Shown here piece after piece: positions 18,801 through 27,382 of a stretch of DNA of 64,000 bases. Source of the stretch: RZYY01 sp036794825 (GTDB lineage: Bacteria > Bacteroidota > Bacteroidia > Bacteroidales > 4484-276); assembly GCA_036794825.1 (NCBI GenBank), contig DAIRGA010000006.1:62001-126000 (forward strand). The letters run 5' to 3'. Position numbers and translations under genes: made by a program. Position 1 is the first letter of the stretch; each line of letters opens with the position of its first letter. The notes under the pieces are model-generated. The model was not told the origin of the DNA. It did not search any database and was given only the letters and a program-made list of their open reading frames with translations.

Positions 18801-21070
18801 ACATCATAAAAAGTCATAGCAGATAAACCGGTCATTACATAGCTGTAATTGTTGCCCGACAGGTCGTATGTGTAGGATTGCGTCTGATTGCCGGTTCCCG
18901 GAGTAAAACCATAAGGACCCACTTCAATCTGCCATTTTGTGGCTTCGCGGCTTTCGGTAAAGTTAAGCCTTGCCTGGGTTTCGGTGATGTCGGTGATGAA
19001 AAGATCTACCGGATTTAGGCAGTATGGCAGAAGGCCTATGCTGATATTGTCCAGGTTTACCTGAGTTGTGTTGCTAAGGTCGCCTAACATAAATGCAATG
19101 TAGTTGTCAGTGCCGGTGTAATTATTGAACCAGACCTCAAATTCTGCCCAGTTGGTTGCAGGAAGAATGGTCTTTATCGGGTTGAAGGAGTTGAAGTCGA
19201 GCGGGTTGGAGAGCGTACCCACAATAACCGTTTGCTCGGCTGCCGTGCGCTTTGCAAAGAAGTTCAGTTTCACCTCTTTTAAGCTTCCACCTGGTACAGC
19301 CAACGGCGGGCTGATAAGCATCACTTTATCGTTGGACGAACTCACAGACATCATAAAACTGTTTGGGGAGCTGTACCCGCCATAGGTTTGTATGCTGGCG
19401 GTGGCGTTGGTGGTTTTGGTAACCAGCCAGCAGGATGGGATGGAGGTGGAGGCATCAAAGTTTTCGAACAACGGAATCGCAACCGGTAAACATGCAGTGC
19501 GGAACATACCTTTGTTCGACCAGTAGCTTACGCCTCCGCCGCCGCAAACGGCCTGCACATAAAAGTCGTAGGTGGTGGAAGGATCCAACCCCTGGAACGT
19601 AAACGGATTAGTGGTGGTTGTTGAAAAGTTACCGGTTATTGCTGTTCCGGTGGGAACTGCCTGAATGTTCCACGCAGAGGCTGTGCCCTGCTCGGCCCAG
19701 GTTACAGTGGCTGTTGTCTGGCTGATGCCGGTTGCAGTAAGATTTTTTGGACGGACACAGGTGGGTATTTCGCTAATGAGCACATCGTCAATAAAAACGT
19801 ACCGGTAAGTGTTTGGCCCCGGAGAGGTAAACTTCACGGCAAGGTACTTATCGGTTCCGTTGTAGGCCGAAAAAGGAATATCAATCTGCTGATAAACAGT
19901 TGAGGTGGTAAATGTTGTAAACTCAGTGTAGGAAAGCGGATTGGTATTATCGCTCATGGTTCCTACTGATATTGTGGTTACCCCTCCGTTGCCTTTTACC
20001 ATCATCGAGAGATGTAATGTGGCGAGTGACACCGCCATCTCGGGCATGACCATGAAACTATAGGCATTCGGATCAGCTTCGTTGGACATCAACCAGCAAT
20101 TGGGTGCACTGTAGGCATTTGAAGTGGCTACTGTACTTTGTGCAGCATACCATTGGTTGTTCTGATACAGCAAATTCCAGCAAAGCGGAACCACTTTCGT
20201 CGTGTCACCGCCATAGTTGGGGGCAGCCAAATTGTCGAAATTCATGGCTATTGGAACGTTCTTCGGCAGACATTCGGTAGAGAATTTCCATACCGGACCG
20301 GCCAGCTGAAGGCCTGCATCGTTGCGAACCACAACCTGCCAGAAGAATTCTGTTCCGCTTTCGAGTGTTCCAAAGCTGTAGGAGCCTGTGGCGCCTGCCG
20401 GCTGATTGTTCACCACTTTTACGGCCGGCGGATTGTTGGTGTCGAAATAGAGATCGTAGTAGCTTGAGTTGGCGCCAAAAGTCCAGGAAATACTCCCGAC
20501 ATTGATCGAAACATTTGAAGCATTGTTTGCAGGATTTGGGAGTACCGGAGGATCGGGAAAAGCAGGCGGCAGGTAGTGAACGGTTACTTTCCAGGTGTTG
20601 TTGAGCACCCTTTCATAAAGCTCGCTGCAACCCGGAACTGAACCGAATGTGCTTCCGGCATGAAGCTGGAAAACGATGTCACCTCCGCCGGCAACACCAT
20701 TTGCAATGGTTAGGTTGTTGCGGGTGTATTTTAAGACCCCGGAAGTGTAATCGGTATTTTTGAACACTGTGGCCTCGGGTAATCCTCCCGGTGAAACACA
20801 ACGCAGTTGCGATACCTGGAAGGCTTTGTAGGAACCCGGCAGCGCTTCGAAGTCATACACAACATCCACTCCGGTGATCGTAGAACCGGCCGGTATGTTT
20901 ACTGACAAGATTCCCGGACAGGAAGAGGAGTGTGACGGAAGCTGAAATGATCTGTCAGCCTTAATATTTCCAAGCGAATAGGTTGCACTGGCTTGTGAAG
21001 CCTGCCCGTAGGCAAGACTGAATGTTGCCAGAAGAAGCAGAAAACTGCAAAGCGTACTTTTTACGTTCAT
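15809..21070 (-). CDS. Giant secreted Fn3/jelly-roll protein with T9SS sorting domain
   Basis: The open frame begins at 21139, but Met24 at 21070 starts a classic signal peptide (MNVKSTLCSFLLLLATFSLA) and lies downstream of the predicted transcription start, so 21070 is preferred (1753 residues). It contains repeated choice-of-anchor J/MAM-like jelly-roll domains with a recurring IP-x-x-ENFD opening. These alternate with fibronectin-III repeats containing T-x-T-x-[VA]-x-[VL]-x-W/F-type strands and WSxxxxF ends, followed by an ASH-like segment (LTITNHGDLPLVF). A GDWIGVFYLDG module, the GWNSLSSYLIP module (about 1380) and a GDIIGAFDQNG module (about 1565) are shared with the two beta-helix giants. 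The T9SS domain begins at about 1682 (RIYPNPASET) and ends NKLVIK. No enzymatic motif was seen, which fits an adhesin or matrix-binding surface protein. Confidence 0.87.
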   Translation of the reverse strand: MNVKSTLCSFLLLLATFSLAYGQASQASATYSLGNIKADRSFQLPSHSSSCPGILSVNIPAGSTITGVDVVYDFEALPGSYKAFQVSQLRCVSPGGLPEATVFKNTDYTSGVLKYTRNNLTIANGVAGGGDIVFQLHAGSTFGSVPGCSELYERVLNNTWKVTVHYLPPAFPDPPVLPNPANNASNVSINVGSISWTFGANSSYYDLYFDTNNPPAVKVVNNQPAGATGSYSFGTLESGTEFFWQVVVRNDAGLQLAGPVWKFSTECLPKNVPIAMNFDNLAAPNYGGDTTKVVPLCWNLLYQNNQWYAAQSTVATSNAYSAPNCWLMSNEADPNAYSFMVMPEMAVSLATLHLSMMVKGNGGVTTISVGTMSDNTNPLSYTEFTTFTTSTVYQQIDIPFSAYNGTDKYLAVKFTSPGPNTYRYVFIDDVLISEIPTCVRPKNLTATGISQTTATVTWAEQGTASAWNIQAVPTGTAITGNFSTTTTNPFTFQGLDPSTTYDFYVQAVCGGGGVSYWSNKGMFRTACLPVAIPLFENFDASTSIPSCWLVTKTTNATASIQTYGGYSSPNSFMMSVSSSNDKVMLISPPLAVPGGSLKEVKLNFFAKRTAAEQTVIVGTLSNPLDFNSFNPIKTILPATNWAEFEVWFNNYTGTDNYIAFMLGDLSNTTQVNLDNISIGLLPYCLNPVDLFITDITETQARLNFTESREATKWQIEVGPYGFTPGTGNQTQSYTYDLSGNNYSYVMTGLSAMTFYDVFMRADCGGGVLSQWSPRARFMSQPTLYSPLPFTENFDPQITYTINPPSNLTNWSLSSALYTSVPNSIRNQYGFTNNNVLLISRRFDLSGKSNAFLSFWHIAKTQGNRDHCYVEISTDGGATFDQLPAESYLGTGNYAVPTQNLPDGPCFSELSYTAWGTGAETPDNTWWRNENFDLSAFSGSNNVVIRFRLFSDNSTNKYGWLIDDISIKTYTGVEAGINPDKIDVALESGETTTEILTITNHGDLPLVFTASVQNYSDAITTLLNENFETGFPSAWSIINGTESSPQSQWQLAQPGAAQNNMNGTNYMFVGRFFPDVCSETLLSPAFNGTDYSNVFLTFDQVYIRTTTTGAPDYAEVFVWDGATWQSVLYMKTLTIGNWGSPVTQVIDITQYANPEMKVRFYYAGNSSSRWGVDNVKITASDIPLDWLKVNGRTTYSGVLQGGQSDHINVGFEARPSFPDGKWNTEIQVVTSDPANPTVMVPVSMTIGCPQPWTYTQTGLSHTISIPANVVPEIFGEPLANGDWIGVFYLDGNGEEACGGAIQWNSGGVGFNVFGNDPTTPEKDGFAAGETFIWRLVKCGSVEQYAAMAAYDATMPNQGNFTDFGLSKLTSLQAAYFQQYTFSQGWNSLSSYLIPTNPDVVSIFAPVVNNLTILSNLTSMYWPSQGANTIGNWNSQSGYTAKFAAGTDFTIAGLNYAQTTITLPAGWSYLPVLSQCPLNVMDLFVNNLPQVVIIQELIGTRIFWPAYQVYTLQTLYPGKAYKIKLVSPLTITFPACQMKGNSSFPPQINSIGSAWGTIGMTPSSQITVFMAGSLSNFAAGDIIGAFDQNGNIRGELQITSTGENQTITLFGDDFSSVEKEGFGDQDAISFKLMNAATGDVTGLEVDYSPALDNISGNFVAGSFAAISSVKTGSTGLEDASASTIRIYPNPASETLNISGIGSPATIRIFNLLGEEVYYTQTSSSLTINVGSLAKGSYIVNLMTGNEVTVNKLVIK

Positions 21071-21116
21071 GATATTGAAATTATTGTTGGAGAAGAATGA
21101 ATTCAAGATTTGTTGA

Positions 21117-21197
21117 CAAATTACAGCATACTTTCTCACCTAATTAAAATACTAACCGCCTACATTATCTGTACAGCGATCACAAACCCTATTTACA
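21117..21197 (-). promoter_or_regulatory. Promoter and tandem TGTACAG operator, site C
   Basis: Read on the minus strand: TGTAAATA (21197-21190), TGTACAGA (21175-21168), TGTAGGCG (21164-21157), then a -7-like GTAATTTG (21124-21117). Half-site spacings are 22 and 11 bp. The central half-site starts 51 bp upstream of the -7 box, nearly the same geometry as site D on the other strand. Confidence 0.5.
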
Positions 21198-21430
21198 TAT
21201 TATTTCAAATGTTGGTATTGTGCTGATAATCAGAATGAAAATCCGAAACTGAATAAGATTCAACCGACTATGGAATTAATGTTTTAATGGATCATTTTCG
21301 GGATTGAGTGTGAAAGTTCGATTTCATCTCTTCAAATAACCATTCATCGGAAAACCGTTTGTTTTACAATTGATGGAAATTCGGATTTATGTTATTGATA
21401 TTCCCTCAGATAAACGAATGTGTAAGCGAA

Positions 21431-21509
21431 TGTAAATAGAGATTTTCAAAATGTACATACATTGTACAGGCTGGTAATTTTTTCGTTCGATCTAATGGCG
21501 GTTACTTTG
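21431..21509 (+). promoter_or_regulatory. Promoter and tandem TGTACAG operator, site D
   Basis: TGTAAATA (21431), TGTACATA (21452) and TGTACAGG (21463) are spaced 21 and 11 bp apart. The -7-like TTACTTTG lies at 21502-21509, followed by GCC, and TTTCG is about 23 bp upstream. The rest of the 386-base gap between the two divergent cargo units holds no coding region that I can see. Confidence 0.55.
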
Positions 21510-21525
21510 CCAAAAAATTTACTTC

Positions 21526-21717
21526 GTGAAAACAAACGAGCACATAGAAGTTTCAAAAAGTAAAAAGGTTAAAGACGAGATTGATGAAAAAATTGATCGT
21601 CTTCACAAGCATTATGAAGCAGAATCCATCGCACTGAAAAAAATTCTCGATGGATTGGATAAAATTGAGAAAACCAAAAACAACAATGGTCTCAGCGATA
21701 ATAGCCTCCAACGCTGA
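21526..21717 (+). CDS. Small coiled-coil protein upstream of a T9SS cargo gene
   Basis: A 63-residue, highly charged protein of no recognised family, starting with GTG at 21526. No Shine-Dalgarno sequence is evident. It is almost wholly helical: a basic-acidic heptad region (VKDEIDEKIDRLHKHY) is followed by ALKKILDGLDKIEKTK. That second helix resembles the C-terminal helix of the 78-residue product at 11630-11866 in the pattern L-x-K-I-[IL]-x-x-[IL]. Like that gene, it lies immediately upstream (55 bases) and in the same direction as a T9SS giant, under a TGTACAG tandem site. Probably cytoplasmic. The repeated position and shape support a real gene. Confidence 0.6.
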   Translation: MKTNEHIEVSKSKKVKDEIDEKIDRLHKHYEAESIALKKILDGLDKIEKTKNNNGLSDNSLQR

Positions 21718-21772
21718 GAACCTTTAATCTTAAATCAATAGCAAAATAATTCAAAAACTAAATCCAATAATT

Positions 21773-24700
21773 ATGTCAATGAGCAAATTTTTACTGAAAG
21801 CATTTGTGATGATTTTCATCATGAGCTTGTCAGGATTAGTAACAGAAGCCCAAAATTCTGACAACAGAGAAAAAACCCCCGGAACGACGGATGGCGCTAT
21901 TTTTATCGCTAATCCAAATCCATTGTATTTTGATGACACCTACATTTCCAGCCAGTCGATTCAAACGCTCACCTTTTTTAATGCAGGTGATGTTAATCTG
22001 GTAATCACAGCAGGAAATTTCAGCGGACCTTTTATGACCAACAACAGTTTCCCCATCACCGTTGCACCCGGAGCAACCTGGGATCAGGCAGTAATTTTCA
22101 AGCCTTTTCAACTGGGTTTAATCGAGGGAAGCGTTACCTACACCTCCAACGACCCGGTGAACCCACAACTCACCGTATCGCTGATTGGCACCTGCATCAA
22201 CACTCCTATTAATGGTTGGGAATGGATCTATACCGGTTACAACTACATCCTGACCGACATCGAATTTCCTGAACGCCAGAACCTTATCGGTTACACAGGT
22301 GGACAGAATCTGACAACTGGCCAATTGGGCATCATGCTCAAAACCACTGATGGCGGTGATTCATGGGCACAGATATCACCAGCCGGAATCAAAGGAATCG
22401 AAAGGTTCAGTTTCCCAACGATCAACGTAGGATATGCTGCCGGTTTTGACGACCAGATTCTGAAAACCACCAACGGCGGCCAGACCTGGCAACCCCTGAA
22501 TGTTGTGAGCAATGTCTATTACTACTCCAGCATCGAATTTAAAGATGCCAACAACGGAATCATCCTTGCCAAAATGGCTTCAGGTGATCCGAAAACCTTG
22601 TTCACCACCAATGGCGGCGCTACCTGGACCGAGGGCGCCGGAAACCAGGCATACGAAGATGTGGTATGGGCCGGAGGGAATACATGGTACACTGCAGGAA
22701 TTCAGAATGTCTGCAAGTCAACCAACAACGGAGCCACCTGGACAACAGTTTATACACAGGGGCAGTTGCTAATAGGCGCCCATTTCCTTACTCCGGATTA
22801 TGGTATTGCCACCGGAGACTATGGCCAGATCATCACCACCAGCAATGGCGGGCAAACCTGGGAAACAGATATCGTTGCCGACTGGCTTTTCCGTAAGCCT
22901 TTCGTTTGGGACACCGACACAGCTTATGTTACCGGAACACCGGAATATATCTATAAAACCACAAACGGCGGTCAGACCTGGAACTCCGATTTCAACGGAA
23001 ACTGGCAGAAAGCCTTTTACAAAATTACCTTTACCGACAACTACACCGGATTTGTTGCAGCCAGCGGGGGTATTGTCCTCAGAAAGAAGCCGGCAGTTGT
23101 TACCCAGCCGGAAATTACAGCATCGCCAAATCCCATGGAATTTGACGTAACCCTTGTGGGTACAACGGCTCAGCAAACTCTCACCATTCAAAACACCGGA
23201 AATGCCCCGCTGAGTGTAACCAATATCACCACCACCAATACGGTTTTCAATGTGAATATGACCTCATTCACCATTCAGCCCGGACAATCACAGAATATTA
23301 CCGTAACATTTGCACCAACGGCTGCCGGTACAGTATCTGGTAACCTTCAGATCGTCAATAACAGTGCTGCCAGCCCATACAACGTTGCGGTATCCGGTAT
23401 CGGAATGGTTACAGGCCCGGCGCCCGTTTTCATTGCAAACCCCAATCCATTGTATTTTGAAGATACATACATCAGCAGTCAGTCGCAGCAGACACTTACC
23501 TTCTTTAACGCAGGCAATGCTAACCTGGTGATTACATCAGCTACATTCAGCGGTCCGTTTGAGACTTACAACAGTTTCCCCATTACCGTTGCACCGGGAG
23601 CCACTTGGGATCAGGTGATTCATTTTAAACCATTTACATTGGGTTTAATCGAAGGAAATGTAACCTACAACTCCAACGATCCGATTAATCCGCAACTTAC
23701 CGTTTCGTTGGTTGGAACCTGCATCAACACCCCCATAAACGGATGGGAATGGATCTATACCGGTCACAACTACATCCTGACCGACATCGAATTTCCTGAA
23801 CGCCAGAACCTTATCGGTTACACAGGTGGACAGAATCTGACAACTGGCCAATTGGGCATCATGCTCAAAACCACTGATGGCGGTGATTCATGGGCACAGA
23901 TATCACCAGCCGGAATCAAAGGAATCGAAAGGTTCAGTTTCCCAACGATCAACGTAGGATATGCTGCCGGTTTTGACGACCAGATTCTGAAAACCACCAA
24001 CGGCGGCCAGACCTGGCAACCCCTGAATGTTGTGAGCAATGTCTATTACTACTCCAGCATCGAATTTAAAGATGCCAACAACGGAATCATCCTTGCCAAA
24101 ATGGCTTCAGGTGATCCGAAAACCTTGTTCACCACCAATGGCGGCGCTACCTGGACGGAAGGCGCCGGAAACCAGGCATTCGAAGACGTGGTTTGGGCCG
24201 GAGGAAATACATGGTACACCACAGGATACCAGAATGTTTGCAAATCAACCAACAACGGAGCTACATGGACTACCGTTTACACCCAGGGTCAGCTGTTGCT
24301 GGGAGCTCACTTCCTTACTCCGGATTTTGGCATTGCCACCGGGGATTATGGCCAGATTATCACCACCACCAACGGCGGACAAAGCTGGGAAACCGACATC
24401 GTTGCCGACTGGCTTTTCCATAAACCTTTCGTATGGGACACCGACACGGCTTACGTTACGGGAACTCCCGAATATATCTACAAAACCACCAATGCTGGTC
24501 AGACCTGGAACTCTGATTTTAACGGAAACTGGCAGAAAGCCTTCTATACCATTATCTTTACCGATAACTACACCGGATTTGTTGCCGGCAGCGGAGGTGT
24601 CGTTTGCAGAAAGAAACCTGCAGTTATTCCTGCACCGGTTATTTCAGACACACCCAACCCGCTTGCATTTGGCAATGTAAACGTTGGAACAACCGCCAAT

Positions 24701-26944
24701 CAGACCCTTACAGTTCAAAACACAGGAAATGCTGCATTGCAGGTAACCAACATCACTTCAACCAATCCCGTGTTTACGGCATCTCCAGCCTCATTCACCA
24801 TCCAACCGGGAGGAACGCAGAATGTTACCGTGTCATTCCTTCCAACCGCCGCCGGAGCCGTCAGTGCGAACCTTCAGATTGCCAACAACAGTGCAGTGAA
24901 TCCTTACCTGGTGGCTGTCTCAGGAACCGGCGTTGCCACCGGCCCGGCGCCAGTGTTCATTGCCAATCCCAATCCATTGTACTTCGATGACACCTATATT
25001 GCAAGCCGGACACAGCAAACACTCACATTTTTCAATGCCGGAAATGCAAACCTTGTTATCACCTCTGCATCATTTAGCGCACCGTTTGAAACCTACAATA
25101 GCTTTCCGATTACCGTTGCTCCAGGAGCAACTTGGAATCAGGTCATTCAGTTTAAGCCATTTACGTTGGGATTAATTGAAGGTAGTGTAACCTATACTTC
25201 TAACGACCCGATCAATCCGCAATTAACCGTTTCGCTAATCGGAACCTGCATTAATACACCAATTAACGGTTGGGAATGGATTTACACAGGCTATAATTAT
25301 ATTCTCACCGGTATTGAATTCCCTGAAGGTCAGGATCAGATTGGCTATACTGGCGGTATGTCTGTTACATACAACGGACTTGGCGTTGTGTTAAAAACCA
25401 CTGATGGCGGTGATACCTGGACATCAACCACTCAACCTGGAATTGATGGAATCGAAAGCATCAGCTTCCCCACTTTACAGGTTGGATACGCCGTGGGCTG
25501 GTCAGATCAGATATTAAAAACAATGAATGGCGGCCAGACATGGCAACCTGTTGACGTTGTTACCAATGTTTTCTATTATTCAAGTGTCAAATTCAAAGAT
25601 GCAAACAACGGGATAGTAATTGCAATGATGAACTCAGGTAATCCCAAGATTTTATACACCAGCAATGGCGGCGCCTCGTGGAGCGAAGGAACCGGAAACC
25701 AGGCTTTCATGGATGTAAGCTGGGCTGGTGGGAACACATGGTACGCCACAGGAAATAATTACGTGTGCAAATCAACCAACAACGGCGCTACCTGGGCAAT
25801 AGTTTATTCCCAGGGAGCATTGCTGGTCGGAGCCGATTTCCTCACCCCGGAATATGGTATTGCGGTTGGGGATTATGGTCAGGTGATCAAAACCACCAAT
25901 GGGGGGACAACATGGCAATCTACGACTATATTGGATATTTTATTCCGCAAACCATTCATTTGGGATTACGACACCGCTTTTGTAGTGGGAACTCCGGAAT
26001 ACGTTTATAAAACTACCAACGGCGGGCAAAACTGGATTTCTGATTTCAATGGCAACTGGGAAAAAGCACTCTATGATGTTACTTTTACCGACAACTACAC
26101 AGGATTTATCTGTGGTGGATCAAACGGTATTGTACTGCGTAAAAAATCAGGGCCAACTGTGCCATTAGCTCCTCCTGTAAATCTTGCAGCTGCAGTTAAC
26201 GGAAACAACGTAACCTTAACCTGGGATGTCCCGTCAAAATTAACACTCCTGGGATATAATGTCTATCGCGACAATGTGAAAGTGAATAACACTCCAATTG
26301 GCGCCACCACTTACGTAGACCAGAATGTCAGCGCTGGTAATCATGTGTACCAGGTCAGCGCGGTTTACAACCAGGGCGAATCACCCAAAACCGACTACGT
26401 TCAGGTTTTCATACAGGGAGTTACCGGAAAAGTCCAGGGTTTCATCCGCGACGCCGTTACCAACTTTGCACTCAGCGAGGCCGTTATTACAGTTACCAAT
26501 ATGGACAACGGAACCATCGCCTACAATACACCTTTCGGCGGGCATTATTCACTTTTACTTCCTCCGGGAACCTACGACCTGACATGTTCAGCTCAGGGCT
26601 ATGCACCGATGACTGTTGCCAATGTGGTGGTTTTGCCGAACATGAACAAAGCCTACACATTCTACCTCACTCCAGCTGACGGGCTGGATGCACTCACCGG
26701 AATGAATGACATGGTGAGCAGAGGTATCAATGTTTATCCCAATCCTGCAAAGGATATGCTTCACATCGATGGTCCGGGATTGCAACGACTGGTAATCATT
26801 AATTACAATGGCCAGGTTGTTTACGAAAACAACAACCTGCTCAACAGCAATACCATCAACATCGGACACCTCTCTTCAGGTATTTACATGATAAAAGCAG
26901 AGACCACCGATGGCATCACCGTTAAGAAAGTTGTGATCGAGTAG
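21773..26944 (+). CDS. Triplicated ASH + Ycf48/BNR-like giant with T9SS sorting domain
   Basis: A 1723-residue exported protein with signal peptide at residues 1-26 (ending VTEAQ). Three tandem copies of a 509-residue unit start at residues 43, 552 and 1061 (motif FIANPNPLYF). Each unit has an ASH/choice-of-anchor D-like immunoglobulin fold, then a beta-propeller-like region with Asp-box repeats (TTNGGQTW, KTTDGGDSW), as in Ycf48/sortilin/BNR proteins. Units 1 and 2 add a second ASH domain (QNTGNAPL, QNTGNAAL). After unit 3 come a fibronectin-III domain (about 1466-1550), a carboxypeptidase-regulatory-like domain (about 1551-1635) and the T9SS domain (about 1652-1723; YPNPAKDM, ending KKVVIE). 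A 391-bp segment of units 1 and 2 is identical at DNA level. Probably a surface binding protein; the ligand is unknown. Confidence 0.9.
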   Translation: MSMSKFLLKAFVMIFIMSLSGLVTEAQNSDNREKTPGTTDGAIFIANPNPLYFDDTYISSQSIQTLTFFNAGDVNLVITAGNFSGPFMTNNSFPITVAPGATWDQAVIFKPFQLGLIEGSVTYTSNDPVNPQLTVSLIGTCINTPINGWEWIYTGYNYILTDIEFPERQNLIGYTGGQNLTTGQLGIMLKTTDGGDSWAQISPAGIKGIERFSFPTINVGYAAGFDDQILKTTNGGQTWQPLNVVSNVYYYSSIEFKDANNGIILAKMASGDPKTLFTTNGGATWTEGAGNQAYEDVVWAGGNTWYTAGIQNVCKSTNNGATWTTVYTQGQLLIGAHFLTPDYGIATGDYGQIITTSNGGQTWETDIVADWLFRKPFVWDTDTAYVTGTPEYIYKTTNGGQTWNSDFNGNWQKAFYKITFTDNYTGFVAASGGIVLRKKPAVVTQPEITASPNPMEFDVTLVGTTAQQTLTIQNTGNAPLSVTNITTTNTVFNVNMTSFTIQPGQSQNITVTFAPTAAGTVSGNLQIVNNSAASPYNVAVSGIGMVTGPAPVFIANPNPLYFEDTYISSQSQQTLTFFNAGNANLVITSATFSGPFETYNSFPITVAPGATWDQVIHFKPFTLGLIEGNVTYNSNDPINPQLTVSLVGTCINTPINGWEWIYTGHNYILTDIEFPERQNLIGYTGGQNLTTGQLGIMLKTTDGGDSWAQISPAGIKGIERFSFPTINVGYAAGFDDQILKTTNGGQTWQPLNVVSNVYYYSSIEFKDANNGIILAKMASGDPKTLFTTNGGATWTEGAGNQAFEDVVWAGGNTWYTTGYQNVCKSTNNGATWTTVYTQGQLLLGAHFLTPDFGIATGDYGQIITTTNGGQSWETDIVADWLFHKPFVWDTDTAYVTGTPEYIYKTTNAGQTWNSDFNGNWQKAFYTIIFTDNYTGFVAGSGGVVCRKKPAVIPAPVISDTPNPLAFGNVNVGTTANQTLTVQNTGNAALQVTNITSTNPVFTASPASFTIQPGGTQNVTVSFLPTAAGAVSANLQIANNSAVNPYLVAVSGTGVATGPAPVFIANPNPLYFDDTYIASRTQQTLTFFNAGNANLVITSASFSAPFETYNSFPITVAPGATWNQVIQFKPFTLGLIEGSVTYTSNDPINPQLTVSLIGTCINTPINGWEWIYTGYNYILTGIEFPEGQDQIGYTGGMSVTYNGLGVVLKTTDGGDTWTSTTQPGIDGIESISFPTLQVGYAVGWSDQILKTMNGGQTWQPVDVVTNVFYYSSVKFKDANNGIVIAMMNSGNPKILYTSNGGASWSEGTGNQAFMDVSWAGGNTWYATGNNYVCKSTNNGATWAIVYSQGALLVGADFLTPEYGIAVGDYGQVIKTTNGGTTWQSTTILDILFRKPFIWDYDTAFVVGTPEYVYKTTNGGQNWISDFNGNWEKALYDVTFTDNYTGFICGGSNGIVLRKKSGPTVPLAPPVNLAAAVNGNNVTLTWDVPSKLTLLGYNVYRDNVKVNNTPIGATTYVDQNVSAGNHVYQVSAVYNQGESPKTDYVQVFIQGVTGKVQGFIRDAVTNFALSEAVITVTNMDNGTIAYNTPFGGHYSLLLPPGTYDLTCSAQGYAPMTVANVVVLPNMNKAYTFYLTPADGLDALTGMNDMVSRGINVYPNPAKDMLHIDGPGLQRLVIINYNGQVVYENNNLLNSNTINIGHLSSGIYMIKAETTDGITVKKVVIE
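22239..22629 (+). repeat. Exact 391-bp internal repeat, copy 1
   Basis: Identical base for base to 23766-24156 (offset 1527 bp = 509 codons). The identity stops abruptly at single differences at 22238 and 22630, while the flanking parts of the same 509-codon units have many silent changes. It encodes the first Asp-box stretch of the propeller-like region. Confidence 0.9.
23766..24156 (+). repeat. Exact 391-bp internal repeat, copy 2
   Basis: Second copy of the segment at 22239-22629, inside unit 2 of the same gene. The third unit (from about 25290) encodes a related sequence but is diverged throughout, so only copies 1 and 2 were homogenised. Confidence 0.9.
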
Positions 26945-26991
26945 TTCACCCGGTTCACAATCAAAAGATAGATTTTTTCATAAACAGGTTT

Positions 26992-27021
26992 AGGTGGCTG
27001 ACCCGAAAGGGTTGGCCACCT
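26992..27021 (+). terminator. Terminator of the triplicated giant
   Basis: AGGTGGC (26992-26998) pairs with GCCACCT (27015-27021), with an inner ACCC-GAAA-GGGT stem-loop, followed by TTATTTT. Confidence 0.75.
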
Positions 27022-27299
27022 TATTTTGATTCTGGAATACTTTCAGAGTATATCCCGGTATAACCCAACCTGAGCGATTCAGGACTAAAAAATTACTTTT
27101 TTCCTCAAGTTAGGTTAAGTTTAACAGCAAGTCCTGCTTCAGCAATCCTTAATATGGCAGCAAACAAAAAATCAAAACGCGGCATTCTGTTACCTCCGGC
27201 GGTTGGATATTCATTAAAAATCCTGATTAACCTCTGCCTGAAAAACCAATCCTCCCTCGGGTTGCTTAAGTTGCTGTAAATGTTTGTTTTGCATTTTAC

Positions 27300-27350
27300 T
27301 GTACAGTTTTTGTTAACCGCTTTAATCTGATTGTACGGGTATTGTAGGGG
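27300..27350 (+). promoter_or_regulatory. Double tandem TGTACAG-like operator, site E
   Basis: TGTACAGT (27300), TGTTAACC (27311), TGTACGGG (27332) and TGTAGGGG (27343) are four half-sites in the same orientation with spacings of 11, 21 and 11 bp. The first starts 83 bp upstream of the -7 box at 27383, as at sites A and B. The rest of the 533-base gap (26945-27477) holds the terminator at its left end and no convincing gene. Confidence 0.55.
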
Positions 27351-27382
27351 TTCGATAGCAGATCGTTTCAACGTTTTATATT

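Noticed and set aside
22239..24156. Exact repeat as a transposable element
   Set aside because: It lies in frame within homologous units of one gene and has no terminal inverted repeats, so it is a coding duplication with conversion.
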